A DNA stretch of 49,643 bases from an uncultured Clostridia bacterium (GTDB lineage Bacteria; Bacillota; Clostridia; TANB77; CAG-465), in contig CALXES010000011.1 of assembly GCA_944387385.1 (NCBI GenBank), positions 1 to 49,643 of the forward strand, in the 5' to 3' direction. Each line of letters starts with the position of its first letter. The first letter of the stretch is position 1. Positions 22,667-32,307 of the stretch are shown here, one piece after another. The position numbers and the translations under genes were made by a program. The notes beneath the pieces were generated by a model. The model was given only the letters and a program-made list of their open reading frames with translations. It did not search any database and had not been told where the DNA came from.

Positions 22667-24922
22667 TTACTGTTCTATAACATATTTTCCTAAAATGTGT
22701 CTTTGTATTTTAAGTAAATCTGCTGCTTTAGGAGTCTGACTTACTTTATCTATTATTGATGCTTTTATCTGAATATTATTTAATTCTGCTTTACCTAAAA
22801 TATATCTTTGAAGCATCAATAAGTCTCTAGCATTAATAACTCCTGATCCATCTACATCTCCATATATTACAATCGTATATTCTTCAACTACAGATCCATT
22901 TTCTATAAATTGAATTTTTGTACCAGTTCCTACTCTGTCATCATCTGATAGTTCTTCTCCATCTATATTTATTACTGTAATATCATAATTTGTAGTAATT
23001 TTATTTTTTATATCTAATACAAAGTTATTATCTAAATCTATATTGCTTAGTACTCCATCTTCAAGTCTTAATGAGTCATCTACTAAAATAGTCTTATCCT
23101 CACCTGTAACAGTAACATTTGCTTTAGCTGTAAATCCTCCATCATCTGTCTTAAATGTTAATGTTGCTTCTCCTATACTATTTGCAATTACAATATTGTT
23201 TTCTACAGAAACAACATCTGAATTTGAAGATGTAATAGTATAATTAGTATTTGTAGCTGTAGAAGGTATAATTATAGGTGTAATTGCAAGCGAATCTCCA
23301 ACATGTAGCATATAATTTGTTTTATCTAAACTTATTCCTGTAACTTTATTTGACACAACATTTATTGTACATATTGCAGTCTTTGCTTTATCTTCTGTTG
23401 TTACTGTAATTGTTACTATACCATTTTTTAGAGCTTTTACATTTCCACTACTATCTACTGTAGCAATTGAATTATCTGATGAACTCCATTTTACATTTTT
23501 ATTATCTGCATTAGATGGATTAACTGTTGCATTTAGTTTTAAAGTATCACCAACATTTAAGTTCGCATACGTTGTGTCTAAACTTACAGATTCAACTTCA
23601 TTATACTTATACTCATATATCCATTTTTTAAGTATGTATCCTACTCTTCCATCATCATACTTTATCTTATCATACAAGGTATTCTGGCCTATTCCTATTC
23701 TTGTAAATTTAGTTCTGTTTTCAGCCCCATCAACAGTCTCATATAGTACTTCTAGTATAGTTGATACTGTATCTGGACCTGTTCTAATCCAGAATTCATC
23801 TGTTGCTCCTGAATCTGATGGATCATCTAAATATACTCTAGTATCATCTTCAACAAAGTATACATCACTTGGCACTGGCATACTTGCTACTTCTTCTGGC
23901 ATATTTTCATATACTGGTATATGAAATTCAAATGGAGAGTTAATCATATTATAACTGTTATACGCATTATACGTAATTAAAGCTTCTCCCTTAGGTCCAA
24001 ATATATTTGTCATATATCCAGTTCCAAGCAACCACTGTGCGGTTCCTGGATTATTTACATCAAATCTTTCAAAGTATATTGTATCTTGTCCCCATTTTAT
24101 GTATTTACTATAAATATACTCTATTCCACCTCTTAGAGCTGCCGATACGCTTGTCCAGCCATTATTTCTTGCATAATTTAATCCATTTGTAACTGCTGAT
24201 TGACCATTTGCATCATATGCTCCTATATTAAAGAAGTTGTATACTCCATAGTCTCCATTAATTAGACTGCCATTTACTATATTACCACTATTTTCTTGTC
24301 TAATTCTTGAAGCAATATGAACAGGGTTAATTCCTACATCTTTTGATATACTATGTATTAGCTCAGCATAAGTTGTTCCCAAATCATACCATGTACCATA
24401 TGATTTATATTGACTTTTATACTGTCCACCCATAGGCGTTGCAGCAAGTACACTTTGCACAGCATCAACACTTTGAGTTGCACCATTATAACTTAATACT
24501 TCAAACTGAAATATTCCATTTTCGTTAATAAAATTACGTGGATCTACAACATATGCAACAGCCTGCTTTGAAGCTGTAACATAGTTTCCATCTTGATAGT
24601 AGTTCTGTCCATCTCTTTTCCATTCTGCACCATATATATCCTCAACTAAGCTTATCCCCTCATTTACCTCATATGACTCATGAGATAAAACTGTGTTCCA
24701 GTCTAAGCCAGTATGAACAGCCTTAAATATCCAGTTAGGATGTTTTTCTTTTAAAGCATTAATATATGGCATATATGAATCCGGAAAGTTTTCATCTATA
24801 TAAGACACTGGTAAATTTGAATAAATAGCACCCTTTACCTCTCGAAAATTTATAGTTGAGGTTATAATACATATAACTAATAGCAATATTATCCCCTTAA
24901 ACTTTAATTTTCTACTTTTCAT
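22667..24922 (-). CDS. Secreted beta-N-acetylglucosaminidase with Big_2 repeats and a dockerin
   Basis: The protein has 751 residues. A signal peptide (about 1-32) precedes an N-terminal module with P-D-S-Y-M-P-Y-I-N-A-L-K-E-K-H-P-N-W-I-F. The glucosaminidase domain follows (about 145-325, S-R-I-R-Q-E-N-S-G with the catalytic Glu), then an SH3-like stretch, two bacterial Ig-like Big_2 domains (about 443-610), and a C-terminal dockerin-like pair of F-hands from about 685. The first F-hand (D-V-D-G-S-G-V-I-N-A-R-D) has full calcium ligands; the second lacks the D-x-D. It cleaves the GlcNAc-MurNAc backbone. Two genes downstream is a membrane protein with a cohesin-like domain. Confidence 0.85.
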   Translation of the reverse strand: MKSRKLKFKGIILLLVICIITSTINFREVKGAIYSNLPVSYIDENFPDSYMPYINALKEKHPNWIFKAVHTGLDWNTVLSHESYEVNEGISLVEDIYGAEWKRDGQNYYQDGNYVTASKQAVAYVVDPRNFINENGIFQFEVLSYNGATQSVDAVQSVLAATPMGGQYKSQYKSYGTWYDLGTTYAELIHSISKDVGINPVHIASRIRQENSGNIVNGSLINGDYGVYNFFNIGAYDANGQSAVTNGLNYARNNGWTSVSAALRGGIEYIYSKYIKWGQDTIYFERFDVNNPGTAQWLLGTGYMTNIFGPKGEALITYNAYNSYNMINSPFEFHIPVYENMPEEVASMPVPSDVYFVEDDTRVYLDDPSDSGATDEFWIRTGPDTVSTILEVLYETVDGAENRTKFTRIGIGQNTLYDKIKYDDGRVGYILKKWIYEYKYNEVESVSLDTTYANLNVGDTLKLNATVNPSNADNKNVKWSSSDNSIATVDSSGNVKALKNGIVTITVTTEDKAKTAICTINVVSNKVTGISLDKTNYMLHVGDSLAITPIIIPSTATNTNYTITSSNSDVVSVENNIVIANSIGEATLTFKTDDGGFTAKANVTVTGEDKTILVDDSLRLEDGVLSNIDLDNNFVLDIKNKITTNYDITVINIDGEELSDDDRVGTGTKIQFIENGSVVEEYTIVIYGDVDGSGVINARDLLMLQRYILGKAELNNIQIKASIIDKVSQTPKAADLLKIQRHILGKYVIEQ

Positions 24923-25108
24923 TTCTCCCCCTTATGACGAAAATTGTCATTTTATACAAAAATTATATCATAAACGCATACTTTGTCAAAGAGTTTAACA
25001 AAAGATAAGTCAAATTATTAAAATTTCACATTTTTTTCATATTCAATTTATTTGTAATTAAAAAGTAATAAATAATTACATAATCTCTTTTTTTTAAAAT
25101 TTATGAAT

Positions 25109-25137
25109 TTGACAATGAATATTGGATATAATATAAT
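25109..25137 (+). promoter_or_regulatory. Promoter of the glmS transcript
   Basis: TTGACA (25109-25114), a 17-bp spacer and TATAAT (25132-25137), giving a short leader before the ribozyme. In the 457-base space 24923-25379 I see only this promoter, the ribozyme and the glmS ribosome site. Confidence 0.75.
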
Positions 25138-25184
25138 GAGCAAAAGTGTATTTTTGATGGAGGTGAAAAAAAATCAAATTTACT

Positions 25185-25317
25185 CTTAGCGCATGGACAT
25201 AAACATTTATGTTGACGAGGATGGTAGTTGTCGAAAGTCAGCGGATGCTACCACGGCAGTTAGTTGTCGTTAGAATATAGTAAAAAGCAAAATCCTAAAT
25301 TGTAACAAAACTATATT
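25185..25317 (+). ncRNA. glmS ribozyme riboswitch
   Basis: The region directly before glmS shows the conserved core: TTAGCGC with the cleavage site between A25188 and G25189, GTTGACGAGG, the GTTGTCGAAAGTCAGCGGATG segment broken into pairing halves, CTACCACGGC, and a P4 stem AATATAGT/ACTATATT (25274-25281 with 25310-25317). Glucosamine-6-phosphate acts as cofactor for self-cleavage, and the processed message is degraded, so the enzyme's product limits its own synthesis. Confidence 0.93.
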
Positions 25318-25379
25318 TATACTAATAATATATATAAATTGTACATTGAAAATTATAAATATTTAGGAGGTAATTTAAT

Positions 25380-27188
25380 ATGTGTGGAATAATTGGATAC
25401 ACAACAAGAAAAAATAATTCAGTGGAAATAACACTTAACGGATTAAAAAACTTAGAATATAGAGGTTACGATTCATCAGGAATTGCCTTATTTAATGGAG
25501 AAAATATTGATATTATTAAATCAAAAGGAAAAATCTCTAACTTAGAAGAAAAACTAAAAAATCATGATACTACATCATGTTGTTCTATTGCACATACAAG
25601 ATGGGCAACTCATGGAGAACCAAACGAAACAAATGCACATCCTCATCATGTAGGAAAAGTTACATTAGTTCATAATGGAATAATTGAGAACTATGCAACT
25701 TTAAAAGATGAATTAAAAGAAAAAGGCTATGAATTTCAAACTGAAACAGATACAGAAGTTGCTGCTGCATATATTGACTACTGCTATAGTCAAACAAACG
25801 ACAAACTAAAAGCTCTAGTTGAAGCTTGTAAAAAATTTAGAGGATCATACGCATTTAACATTCTATTTGAAGATGAACCTACTACAATTTATGCGACTAG
25901 AAAAGATAGTCCTTTAGTTATTGGATATTCTCATGACGGAAATTTTGCCGCATCTGACATCTCTGCAATACTAAATTATACAAATAAATACTCATTAATT
26001 AATGAAGGTGAATTCGTAAAAATAACAAGAGATATTGTAACTTACTATGATAAAGACCTACATCAAATTGAGAAAAAATCTGAAACTGCTACTTGGGATG
26101 CTGCACAATATCAAAAAAATGGATATGATCACTTTATGCTAAAAGAAATTTACGAGCAACCTAAAGTTATAAATGATATTTTTGATAGATTTTATAACAA
26201 CTGTTCATACAAAGATATTGATTTAACAAAATATGAGAAAATACATATTGTAGCCTGTGGTAGTGCTATGCACGCATCTTTAGTTGGTAAATATCTACTT
26301 CAAACATATGGAAAAATTCCTGTTATGGTTGAAATAGCTTCAGAATATAGATACTCAGAAGAATTAATTACTCCTTCTACCCTACTTATTGTTGTATCTC
26401 AATCAGGTGAAACTGCTGATACACTTGCTGCTTTAAGACTTGCAAAAGAAAAAGGAGCTTACGTTGTTGGAATTGTAAATGCAGTAGGATCTACAATTGC
26501 AAGAGAAGTAGATAAATGTATCTACACTTACGCAGGACCTGAAATTGCAGTTGCTACAACTAAAGGATATACTTCTCAAGTCGCAGTATTTGCAACACTT
26601 GCACTAATTGCTATGGAAGAAAAAGGTCTCCTTACAGATGAACTTTCAAAAACTATTAAAGAAGATTTGACAAATGTAGAAGAAAAAATAAACTTAGTTC
26701 TAGAAAATAGAGAAAAATATTTAGACATTGCAAGAGACATTTATAACCATAATGATCTGTTCTTTATTGGAAGAGGAATTGACTCTGCAGTATGTATGGA
26801 AGGATCTCTAAAACTTAAAGAAATCTCATATATGCATTCAGAATCATATAGTGCTGGTGAATTAAAACATGGTACAATTTCACTAATTGATAAAGGTACA
26901 CCAGTGATTTCTATTGCAACTGATGATAAACTATTTGAAAAAACAGTAAGTAATATAAAAGAAACAAAAGCAAGAGGTTCGTACTCTATCTTTGTTACTA
27001 CTCAAAATCATGGAGATGATTTTGGTGAATTTGCAGATAAAACTATTTTACTACCTAAAACAACAGATTTTACACAACCAATCTTAACTGTAGTAGCTCT
27101 TCAACTTATAGCATATGAAACTGCTAAACTTAGAGGATGTGATATAGATAAGCCTAGAAACTTAGCTAAATCTGTTACAGTAGAATAA
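25380..27188 (+). CDS. glmS: Glutamine--fructose-6-phosphate aminotransferase (isomerising)
   Basis: GlmS makes glucosamine-6-phosphate, the entry to amino-sugar and cell-wall synthesis. The 602-residue protein has the N-terminal nucleophile Cys2 (M-C-G-I-I-G-Y), the glutaminase domain with T-R-W-A-T-H-G, two SIS sugar-isomerase domains (about 285-600, including V-S-Q-S-G-E-T-A-D-T-L) and the conserved end K-P-R-N-L-A-K-S-V-T-V-E. A TTTAGGAGG site precedes the ATG. It is controlled by the ribozyme upstream. Confidence 0.98.
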   Translation: MCGIIGYTTRKNNSVEITLNGLKNLEYRGYDSSGIALFNGENIDIIKSKGKISNLEEKLKNHDTTSCCSIAHTRWATHGEPNETNAHPHHVGKVTLVHNGIIENYATLKDELKEKGYEFQTETDTEVAAAYIDYCYSQTNDKLKALVEACKKFRGSYAFNILFEDEPTTIYATRKDSPLVIGYSHDGNFAASDISAILNYTNKYSLINEGEFVKITRDIVTYYDKDLHQIEKKSETATWDAAQYQKNGYDHFMLKEIYEQPKVINDIFDRFYNNCSYKDIDLTKYEKIHIVACGSAMHASLVGKYLLQTYGKIPVMVEIASEYRYSEELITPSTLLIVVSQSGETADTLAALRLAKEKGAYVVGIVNAVGSTIAREVDKCIYTYAGPEIAVATTKGYTSQVAVFATLALIAMEEKGLLTDELSKTIKEDLTNVEEKINLVLENREKYLDIARDIYNHNDLFFIGRGIDSAVCMEGSLKLKEISYMHSESYSAGELKHGTISLIDKGTPVISIATDDKLFEKTVSNIKETKARGSYSIFVTTQNHGDDFGEFADKTILLPKTTDFTQPILTVVALQLIAYETAKLRGCDIDKPRNLAKSVTVE

Positions 27189-27194
27189 TAATTT

Positions 27195-27230
27195 GACGTA
27201 TAATACTAAACGTATTATACGTCTTTTTTT
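27195..27230 (+). terminator. Terminator of glmS
   Basis: GACGTATAATAC (27195-27206), a 5-nt loop, GTATTATACGTC (27212-27223) and seven T's. Confidence 0.85.
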
Positions 27231-27255
27231 ATGGTAACTCTGTGTTATATTTTTA

Positions 27256-27284
27256 TTGACTTTATCATTAATGAATGATAAAAT
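27256..27284 (+). promoter_or_regulatory. Promoter of the class A PBP gene
   Basis: TTGACT (27256-27261), a 17-bp spacer and TAAAAT (27279-27284). Confidence 0.6.
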
Positions 27285-27348
27285 AGTAATCGGATTTTGA
27301 TATTATATCTCAAAAATTAATATTTTTTAGAAAATGGAGGGATTCTTT

Positions 27349-29421
27349 ATGAAGAAAAATTATGAAAAAAGGAGGAAGTCATATAAAACTGCATCGCATG
27401 CAATTCACAGTAAAAAAAATCAATCATTAAAAGAAAAAGTAGATAGATTTTTATACACCAGTGAATATTTAAAATCAAGAGAAAATAGTAATGCTTCAAA
27501 AAATAAAGATATAAAAAAAATCTCTAGTGTAAAAATAACTACACCAGTAAAAAAGAAAAAAACAATAAGCAAAGTTATAATAATATTATTATGTATTATA
27601 TCAATTATTGGAATTTGTCTATTAATATTTTTTATACCATATATTACTATAGCATACAATTCATATAACAATGGATTTGATACAACTAAAATAGATATAA
27701 GTAAAGTACCACATATATACGACAAAGACGGCAATTTACTTTCAATTATGTATGGATATTATGATTCAGGTGAAGAAAACTTTGTTCCAACATACTCTAG
27801 TGTATATACTGATATAACTACTCTTCCAAAATATGTAGGAGATGCTTTTACAGCAATTGAAGATGAAACATTTTATGACAATAGTGGTATTTCTATAAAT
27901 AGGCTACTATATGCTACTTTTAACTATGTAGTACATGGTGACTCTAATTTTGGTGGAAGTACAATTACCCAACAATTAGTAAAAGTATCTACTGGTGATG
28001 ACTCACATTCACCATCAAGAAAGGCAAGAGAAATTGGTAGTGCTTTATATCTTACAGATAATTGGTCAAAATCTAAAATACTTGCTAGCTATATAAATCT
28101 AGTATATTATGGAAATGGTGCATATGGAATTTATGAAGCTTCACTTACCTACTTTAATACTGAACCTAAAAATTTAAACATTGCACAAGCTGCAATTCTT
28201 GCTTCAATTCCAAATTCACCAGATAATCTAAATCCTTATGGAACTGACTCAAATAGGACAAGATTATTTAATAGGCAAAAACTTGTTCTCAAAAAGATGC
28301 TTGAACTAAATTTAATTACAGATAAAGAATATACTGATGCTTTAAACTATAAAATTGAATTTAATAATGGTTCATCAAAACTAAATAAAAACAATCCAGC
28401 AATTAGTCCTTATCTTAAGATTGCATTTGATCAAGCAATAGAGATTGTAAAAGAAGATTGCTCTTGTTCTAACAAAGAAGTTATAGATAAGATATTAAAT
28501 GGTAATACAAAAATTTACTTAAATTTAGATACTAACATGCAAAATAAAGTATATGAGATTGCTAAATCAAGTTTTTCAGAATATCCAGAAATAGAACTTG
28601 GAGGTGCCATTTCAACAAAGGATGGAAAAGTTATTGCAATAATTAGTTCTAGAAAAGATTCACAAGTTGACCATGCCTACTATATGACTAGACAAACAGG
28701 TTCTGCAATTAAACCACTTAGCGTCTATGGACCTGCATACGATATGGGAATACTTAACCCTACAAGCTACGTAAAAGATGTCCCAGTAAGCATTAAAACT
28801 GAGTCTGGAACATGGAATGTTCACAATGCTAGCAATTCATATAGAGGCACTATAACAACTAATGAAGCTATTGCATATTCTTTAAATACTGTGGCTGTTA
28901 CTACACTTGAAAAAGTTACTTTATCTAAGTCCTATGAATATTTACAAAGTTTTGGTATCACATCACTTGATAGTAAAAATGATATGTATTACCCGGCTCT
29001 AGCTCTTGGTGGTCTAACATATGGTATTTCACCTTATGAAATGACCCAAGCATATAATGCAATTAGTAATGATGGAAAGTTTTCAAGTATTTCTACAATA
29101 AATTATATTGAAATAGATGGAAAGAAAATTCAAAAGCAAAAAAATGAGCATCAAGTAATTTCAACTGATGCAGCAAATAAGCTTAAAATATCATTACATG
29201 AAGTTGCAAGATATGGTACAGGAAAAACTGCTAATCTATCTAACACCACTACATACTTAAAAACAGGTACAACTAGTGATGTCAAAGATGTTTGGACATG
29301 TGGATTTACAAATGATTTAACAGCTTGTATTTGGGGCGGATATGATACTCCAGCGACTCTTCCAATATATAACGTAAATACTGTCTGGAAACAAATAATG
29401 CAGTACTATTATAACAAATAA
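27349..29421 (+). CDS. Class A penicillin-binding protein (glycosyltransferase/transpeptidase)
   Basis: This bifunctional enzyme polymerises and crosslinks peptidoglycan outside the membrane. The 690-residue protein has a basic cytoplasmic tail, one membrane helix (about 72-95), a GT51 domain (about 125-310, with I-E-D-E-T-F and G-G-S-T-I-T-Q-Q-L-V-K) and a transpeptidase domain with S-A-I-K (Ser452), Y-S-L-N and K-T-G-T-T. In the first GT51 motif the usual His (E-D-x2-F-x2-H-x-G) is Asn, while the catalytic Glu is kept. The ATG at 27349 has GGAGG upstream; the earlier ATG overlaps it. Monocistronic. Confidence 0.95.
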   Translation: MKKNYEKRRKSYKTASHAIHSKKNQSLKEKVDRFLYTSEYLKSRENSNASKNKDIKKISSVKITTPVKKKKTISKVIIILLCIISIIGICLLIFFIPYITIAYNSYNNGFDTTKIDISKVPHIYDKDGNLLSIMYGYYDSGEENFVPTYSSVYTDITTLPKYVGDAFTAIEDETFYDNSGISINRLLYATFNYVVHGDSNFGGSTITQQLVKVSTGDDSHSPSRKAREIGSALYLTDNWSKSKILASYINLVYYGNGAYGIYEASLTYFNTEPKNLNIAQAAILASIPNSPDNLNPYGTDSNRTRLFNRQKLVLKKMLELNLITDKEYTDALNYKIEFNNGSSKLNKNNPAISPYLKIAFDQAIEIVKEDCSCSNKEVIDKILNGNTKIYLNLDTNMQNKVYEIAKSSFSEYPEIELGGAISTKDGKVIAIISSRKDSQVDHAYYMTRQTGSAIKPLSVYGPAYDMGILNPTSYVKDVPVSIKTESGTWNVHNASNSYRGTITTNEAIAYSLNTVAVTTLEKVTLSKSYEYLQSFGITSLDSKNDMYYPALALGGLTYGISPYEMTQAYNAISNDGKFSSISTINYIEIDGKKIQKQKNEHQVISTDAANKLKISLHEVARYGTGKTANLSNTTTYLKTGTTSDVKDVWTCGFTNDLTACIWGGYDTPATLPIYNVNTVWKQIMQYYYNK

Positions 29422-29452
29422 GCAAGTAGAAAATTTCTACTTGCTTTATTTT
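29421..29452. terminator. Terminator after the PBP gene
   Basis: AGCAAGTAG (29421-29429), a 7-nt loop, CTACTTGCT (29437-29445), then TTATTTTAT. Confidence 0.75.
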
Positions 29453-29473
29453 ATATAAACTTATTAAATATTT

Positions 29474-30331
29474 CTAATCTATATTTTCAAAATTTGATAT
29501 TCTATATTGTGAATCTGTTTTAGTAAATGTATATTTTACACTCTCAAGACTTGCTGTATCTATTACTCCATTATCTATTTGAGTTTTTATATAATCATTT
29601 TGTGTTGAATCATTAAATACGCTCTCATCTGTAAGAGACATTATTAAAACAGATTTTGACTTATCATAATATAAATTATTTTTTACTGTAGTCTCTATAT
29701 CTTGCATTTGAACGTTTTTAGTAATATATACTCTATATGCCAAAAGTTCTATTCTATCTGAATACTCTGTTATTTTATATGGTATCTCTAATGTATACTC
29801 CATTACTCCATTTGCAAATCCCCTTGGGAGTATAATATATGCATTAGTTGAAGTATCATATGATAATACATCTGTTATTTCTCTATTTGTTATAGTAGTA
29901 TCTGCAAAAGTTGAAGCAAGTACTGTATTCATATTCTCTGGAAGTATATATGTACTATTATATTCATCTGAATACTGCATAAAAGATTGATATTCTTCTT
30001 TTCTTGATATTTTATCTAAAGCAATTAGTAGTTTAGCATTATTTGTTAAACCATAATCATCTAACTCATTTATTATTGAATTAGAATATACCTCTGAATA
30101 AGTTATAAGTTCTTTAAGTTGAAGACCAATTCTACTATTTACATTAACATTTTGCCCTCTTTCTTGTCTTTCATTTTGCTCCTCTTCCACAACAACATCA
30201 TCTTGAGGTTGTACTTCACTTTCAACAGTTTCATTATTACTTATAAGAGTATTAACTAATATAAATATTATACACAAAACTGCTATAACACATAAAACAA
30301 TACAAACAATATTTACTACTTTCTTATTCAT
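29474..30331 (-). CDS. Hypothetical membrane-anchored extracellular protein
   Basis: The 285-residue protein has one N-terminal membrane helix (about 5-29), an acidic Glu/Gln-rich linker (about 33-60), then an extracellular helical and mixed domain of about 220 residues without recognisable motif or cysteine. No family is assigned. It lies 14 bases downstream of recO in the same direction and is probably the last gene of the era-yqzL-recO unit. Confidence 0.6.
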   Translation of the reverse strand: MNKKVVNIVCIVLCVIAVLCIIFILVNTLISNNETVESEVQPQDDVVVEEEQNERQERGQNVNVNSRIGLQLKELITYSEVYSNSIINELDDYGLTNNAKLLIALDKISRKEEYQSFMQYSDEYNSTYILPENMNTVLASTFADTTITNREITDVLSYDTSTNAYIILPRGFANGVMEYTLEIPYKITEYSDRIELLAYRVYITKNVQMQDIETTVKNNLYYDKSKSVLIMSLTDESVFNDSTQNDYIKTQIDNGVIDTASLESVKYTFTKTDSQYRISNFENID

Positions 30332-30345
30332 AACCTTCCCCCTAT

Positions 30346-31068
30346 TTATAATCCACTAAGTGTAGCATCCATAAATACTTGTCCAAATAAATCATAATCT
30401 GTATAACTTTTAAGTTCAAAAGAAAAGATTTTTTTTATGTCTGACCTAATAACGTAAAAAATCGCATTATATGTTGCCTTACTTATTCTAATCCTTCTTT
30501 TAGAATCAACTGTATCTTTACAATCTTCACAAATAAATTTGTTATCTATATAATCATAGTATACAAATTCATCTAAATCTTCTAATAAAGCTTTAGAACA
30601 GTTTTCACACTTGTCCTGCCTAGGTGCAAATCCAAGTAAAGCAAAAAGCTTTATTTTAAAAGTATTTATTACTTGCTTCATATCTTTGTCATATTTATCT
30701 AAAACATATATTGTATTTAAAAATAACTTTAAAATTTTTTCACAGTCTTGATTTTCATCAGTAACCTTATTTAAAATTTTTGTCATCTCAAAAACAATTT
30801 GTAATTTATCAAAATCTATTCTTAAATTATAAAAAGTATTAATAACTGATGCAGAATTTAAGTAAAAATAACCTGTATTTTGATATAATATAAACTCACT
30901 ATAAACTAAATATTGAGAACTTGCTAAAAAAGGACTATTAGTTTTTTTTGCCCCTTTTGCTATAACTGAAACTTTACCTAAAGAGTCTGTAAGTATAGTT
31001 ATTATTTTATCGTTATCTTTATATGCTACTTCCCTTATTACTATTCCCTTCACTTTGATAAGCTTCAT
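30346..31068 (-). CDS. recO: DNA repair protein RecO
   Basis: The 240-residue protein has the N-terminal OB-fold (V-K-G-I-V-I-R-E-V-A-Y-K-D-N-D-K-I-I-T-I-L-T), G-A-K-K, helical middle, and a zinc site formed by C-E-N-C and C-E-D-C. RecO loads RecA on SSB-coated DNA with RecR in the RecF pathway. Its first 50 bases overlap the end of yqzL. Confidence 0.95.
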   Translation of the reverse strand: MKLIKVKGIVIREVAYKDNDKIITILTDSLGKVSVIAKGAKKTNSPFLASSQYLVYSEFILYQNTGYFYLNSASVINTFYNLRIDFDKLQIVFEMTKILNKVTDENQDCEKILKLFLNTIYVLDKYDKDMKQVINTFKIKLFALLGFAPRQDKCENCSKALLEDLDEFVYYDYIDNKFICEDCKDTVDSKRRIRISKATYNAIFYVIRSDIKKIFSFELKSYTDYDLFGQVFMDATLSGL

Positions 31069-31189
31069 TTATATCTTCACCCTTTTTCTCATTAATACCT
31101 CTATCTAAATCTACTATTTTTCTATATTCAATATAAGTTTCAAGATTACCTGTTTTTATAAAATTTTCCCAAGCAAAATTTTTATACAT
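31019..31189 (-). CDS. yqzL: YqzL-like small protein
   Basis: The 56-residue frame starts at an ATG after AGAGGTGATTTGT and ends inside recO, overlapping it by 50 bases. The N-terminal F-A-W-E-N-F-I-K-T-G-N-L-E-T-Y-I-E-Y matches the short YqzL motif (W-x2-F-x-x-T-G-x2-x-x-Y), and YqzL genes lie between era and recO in Bacillus and relatives. The polar C-terminal half is not conserved and may simply be read through to the recO start. Function unknown; the overlap suggests coupling to recO. Confidence 0.8.
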   Translation of the reverse strand: MYKNFAWENFIKTGNLETYIEYRKIVDLDRGINEKKGEDINEAYQSEGNSNKGSSI

Positions 31190-31239
31190 ACAAATCACCT
31201 CTTATTAATATTATATGCTAATATTTTATGTACATACAA

Positions 31240-32154
31240 CTATATTTTTGATTTTATATTTCCAAGATAATTTTCGTTATCTTGCCAATCTTGTCTAACT
31301 TTTACCCAAAGCTTTAAATTAACTTTATCTTCTAGCATTTGTTCTATATCTATTCTTGCTTGAGTTCCAATCTTTTTTAGCATTGCTCCATCTTTTCCAA
31401 TAATAATTCCTTTATGAGACATTTTTTCGCAAATAATATTTACTTCTATATCATATACACTCTGTTTTTGTCTATTTTTCCTTTTTTTAAACTTTTCTAC
31501 TTCAACTTTTATTCCATGTGGTACTTCTTCATCAAGATTATTTAATGCTTTTTCACGAATTATTTCTTCAACAATTTCTCTTTCTGTAATATCTGTTATT
31601 TCATCTTCTGCATAAATTAAATCTCCTTCAGGTAAATATTTTATTATGCATTCTTTTAATATATCTAACCCATCTTGTTTATATACAGATATTGGAACAA
31701 TATCCTTAAATTCTCCTCCTATTGATTTAAAATAATCATCATATACAGTTATTATTTTTAAAATTTTTCCTTTTTCAATCTTATCTATTTTATTTATACA
31801 TAAAATAACATTATGCTTACTACTTGCTATATTTTGCATAATTGTCTCATTTGCTTTATCTATAGTTGGTTTTGAAGCATCTACCATATAAACAATCACA
31901 TCAACAGAATCAATAGCACTCTCTACATTTTTCATCATATACTCTCCCATTTTATCTTTTGGGATATGAACTCCTGGTGTATCTATTAATATCATTTGAC
32001 TTTTTTCATCTGTTATTATTCCTTTTATATTAAATCTTGTTGTCTGTGGCTTTGGTGTTGTAATTGCAACTTTAAATCCAACTAATTTATTAACAAGTGT
32101 TGATTTACCAGCATTTGGTTTACCAACAACAGTTATATATCCTGATTTGAACAT
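31240..32154 (-). CDS. era: GTPase Era
   Basis: Era aids 16S rRNA maturation and 30S assembly. The 304-residue protein has G1 G-K-P-N-A-G-K-S-T, G3 D-T-P-G-V-H, G4 N-K-I-D and the C-terminal KH RNA-binding domain (about 225-300, with I-I-G-K-D-G-A-M-L-K-K-I-G). It is the first gene of the era-yqzL-recO group. Length and motifs are normal. Confidence 0.97.
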   Translation of the reverse strand: MFKSGYITVVGKPNAGKSTLVNKLVGFKVAITTPKPQTTRFNIKGIITDEKSQMILIDTPGVHIPKDKMGEYMMKNVESAIDSVDVIVYMVDASKPTIDKANETIMQNIASSKHNVILCINKIDKIEKGKILKIITVYDDYFKSIGGEFKDIVPISVYKQDGLDILKECIIKYLPEGDLIYAEDEITDITEREIVEEIIREKALNNLDEEVPHGIKVEVEKFKKRKNRQKQSVYDIEVNIICEKMSHKGIIIGKDGAMLKKIGTQARIDIEQMLEDKVNLKLWVKVRQDWQDNENYLGNIKSKI

Positions 32155-32257
32155 TCTATCTTTTCCTCCGCATTACTATTATATCAAAAAAGTAAAAAAA
32201 AGACAACGTTACATAACTTTAAATTGGTAAATATTGCATTTGATGTTAACATAATAA

Positions 32258-32286
32258 TTGACTTTTTTGTCATTTTATGATATAAT
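32258..32286 (+). promoter_or_regulatory. Promoter of the S1-domain gene
   Basis: TTGACT (32258-32263), a 17-bp spacer and TATAAT (32281-32286), about 85 bases before the start codon. Confidence 0.75.
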
Positions 32287-32307
32287 TTAAGAGCAATTAA
32301 AAAATTG

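Noticed and set aside
25155-25187. Ten-codon leader peptide upstream of the glmS ribozyme
   Set aside because: The ATG overlaps the only ribosome-site-like GGAGG, and such a short frame can occur by chance.
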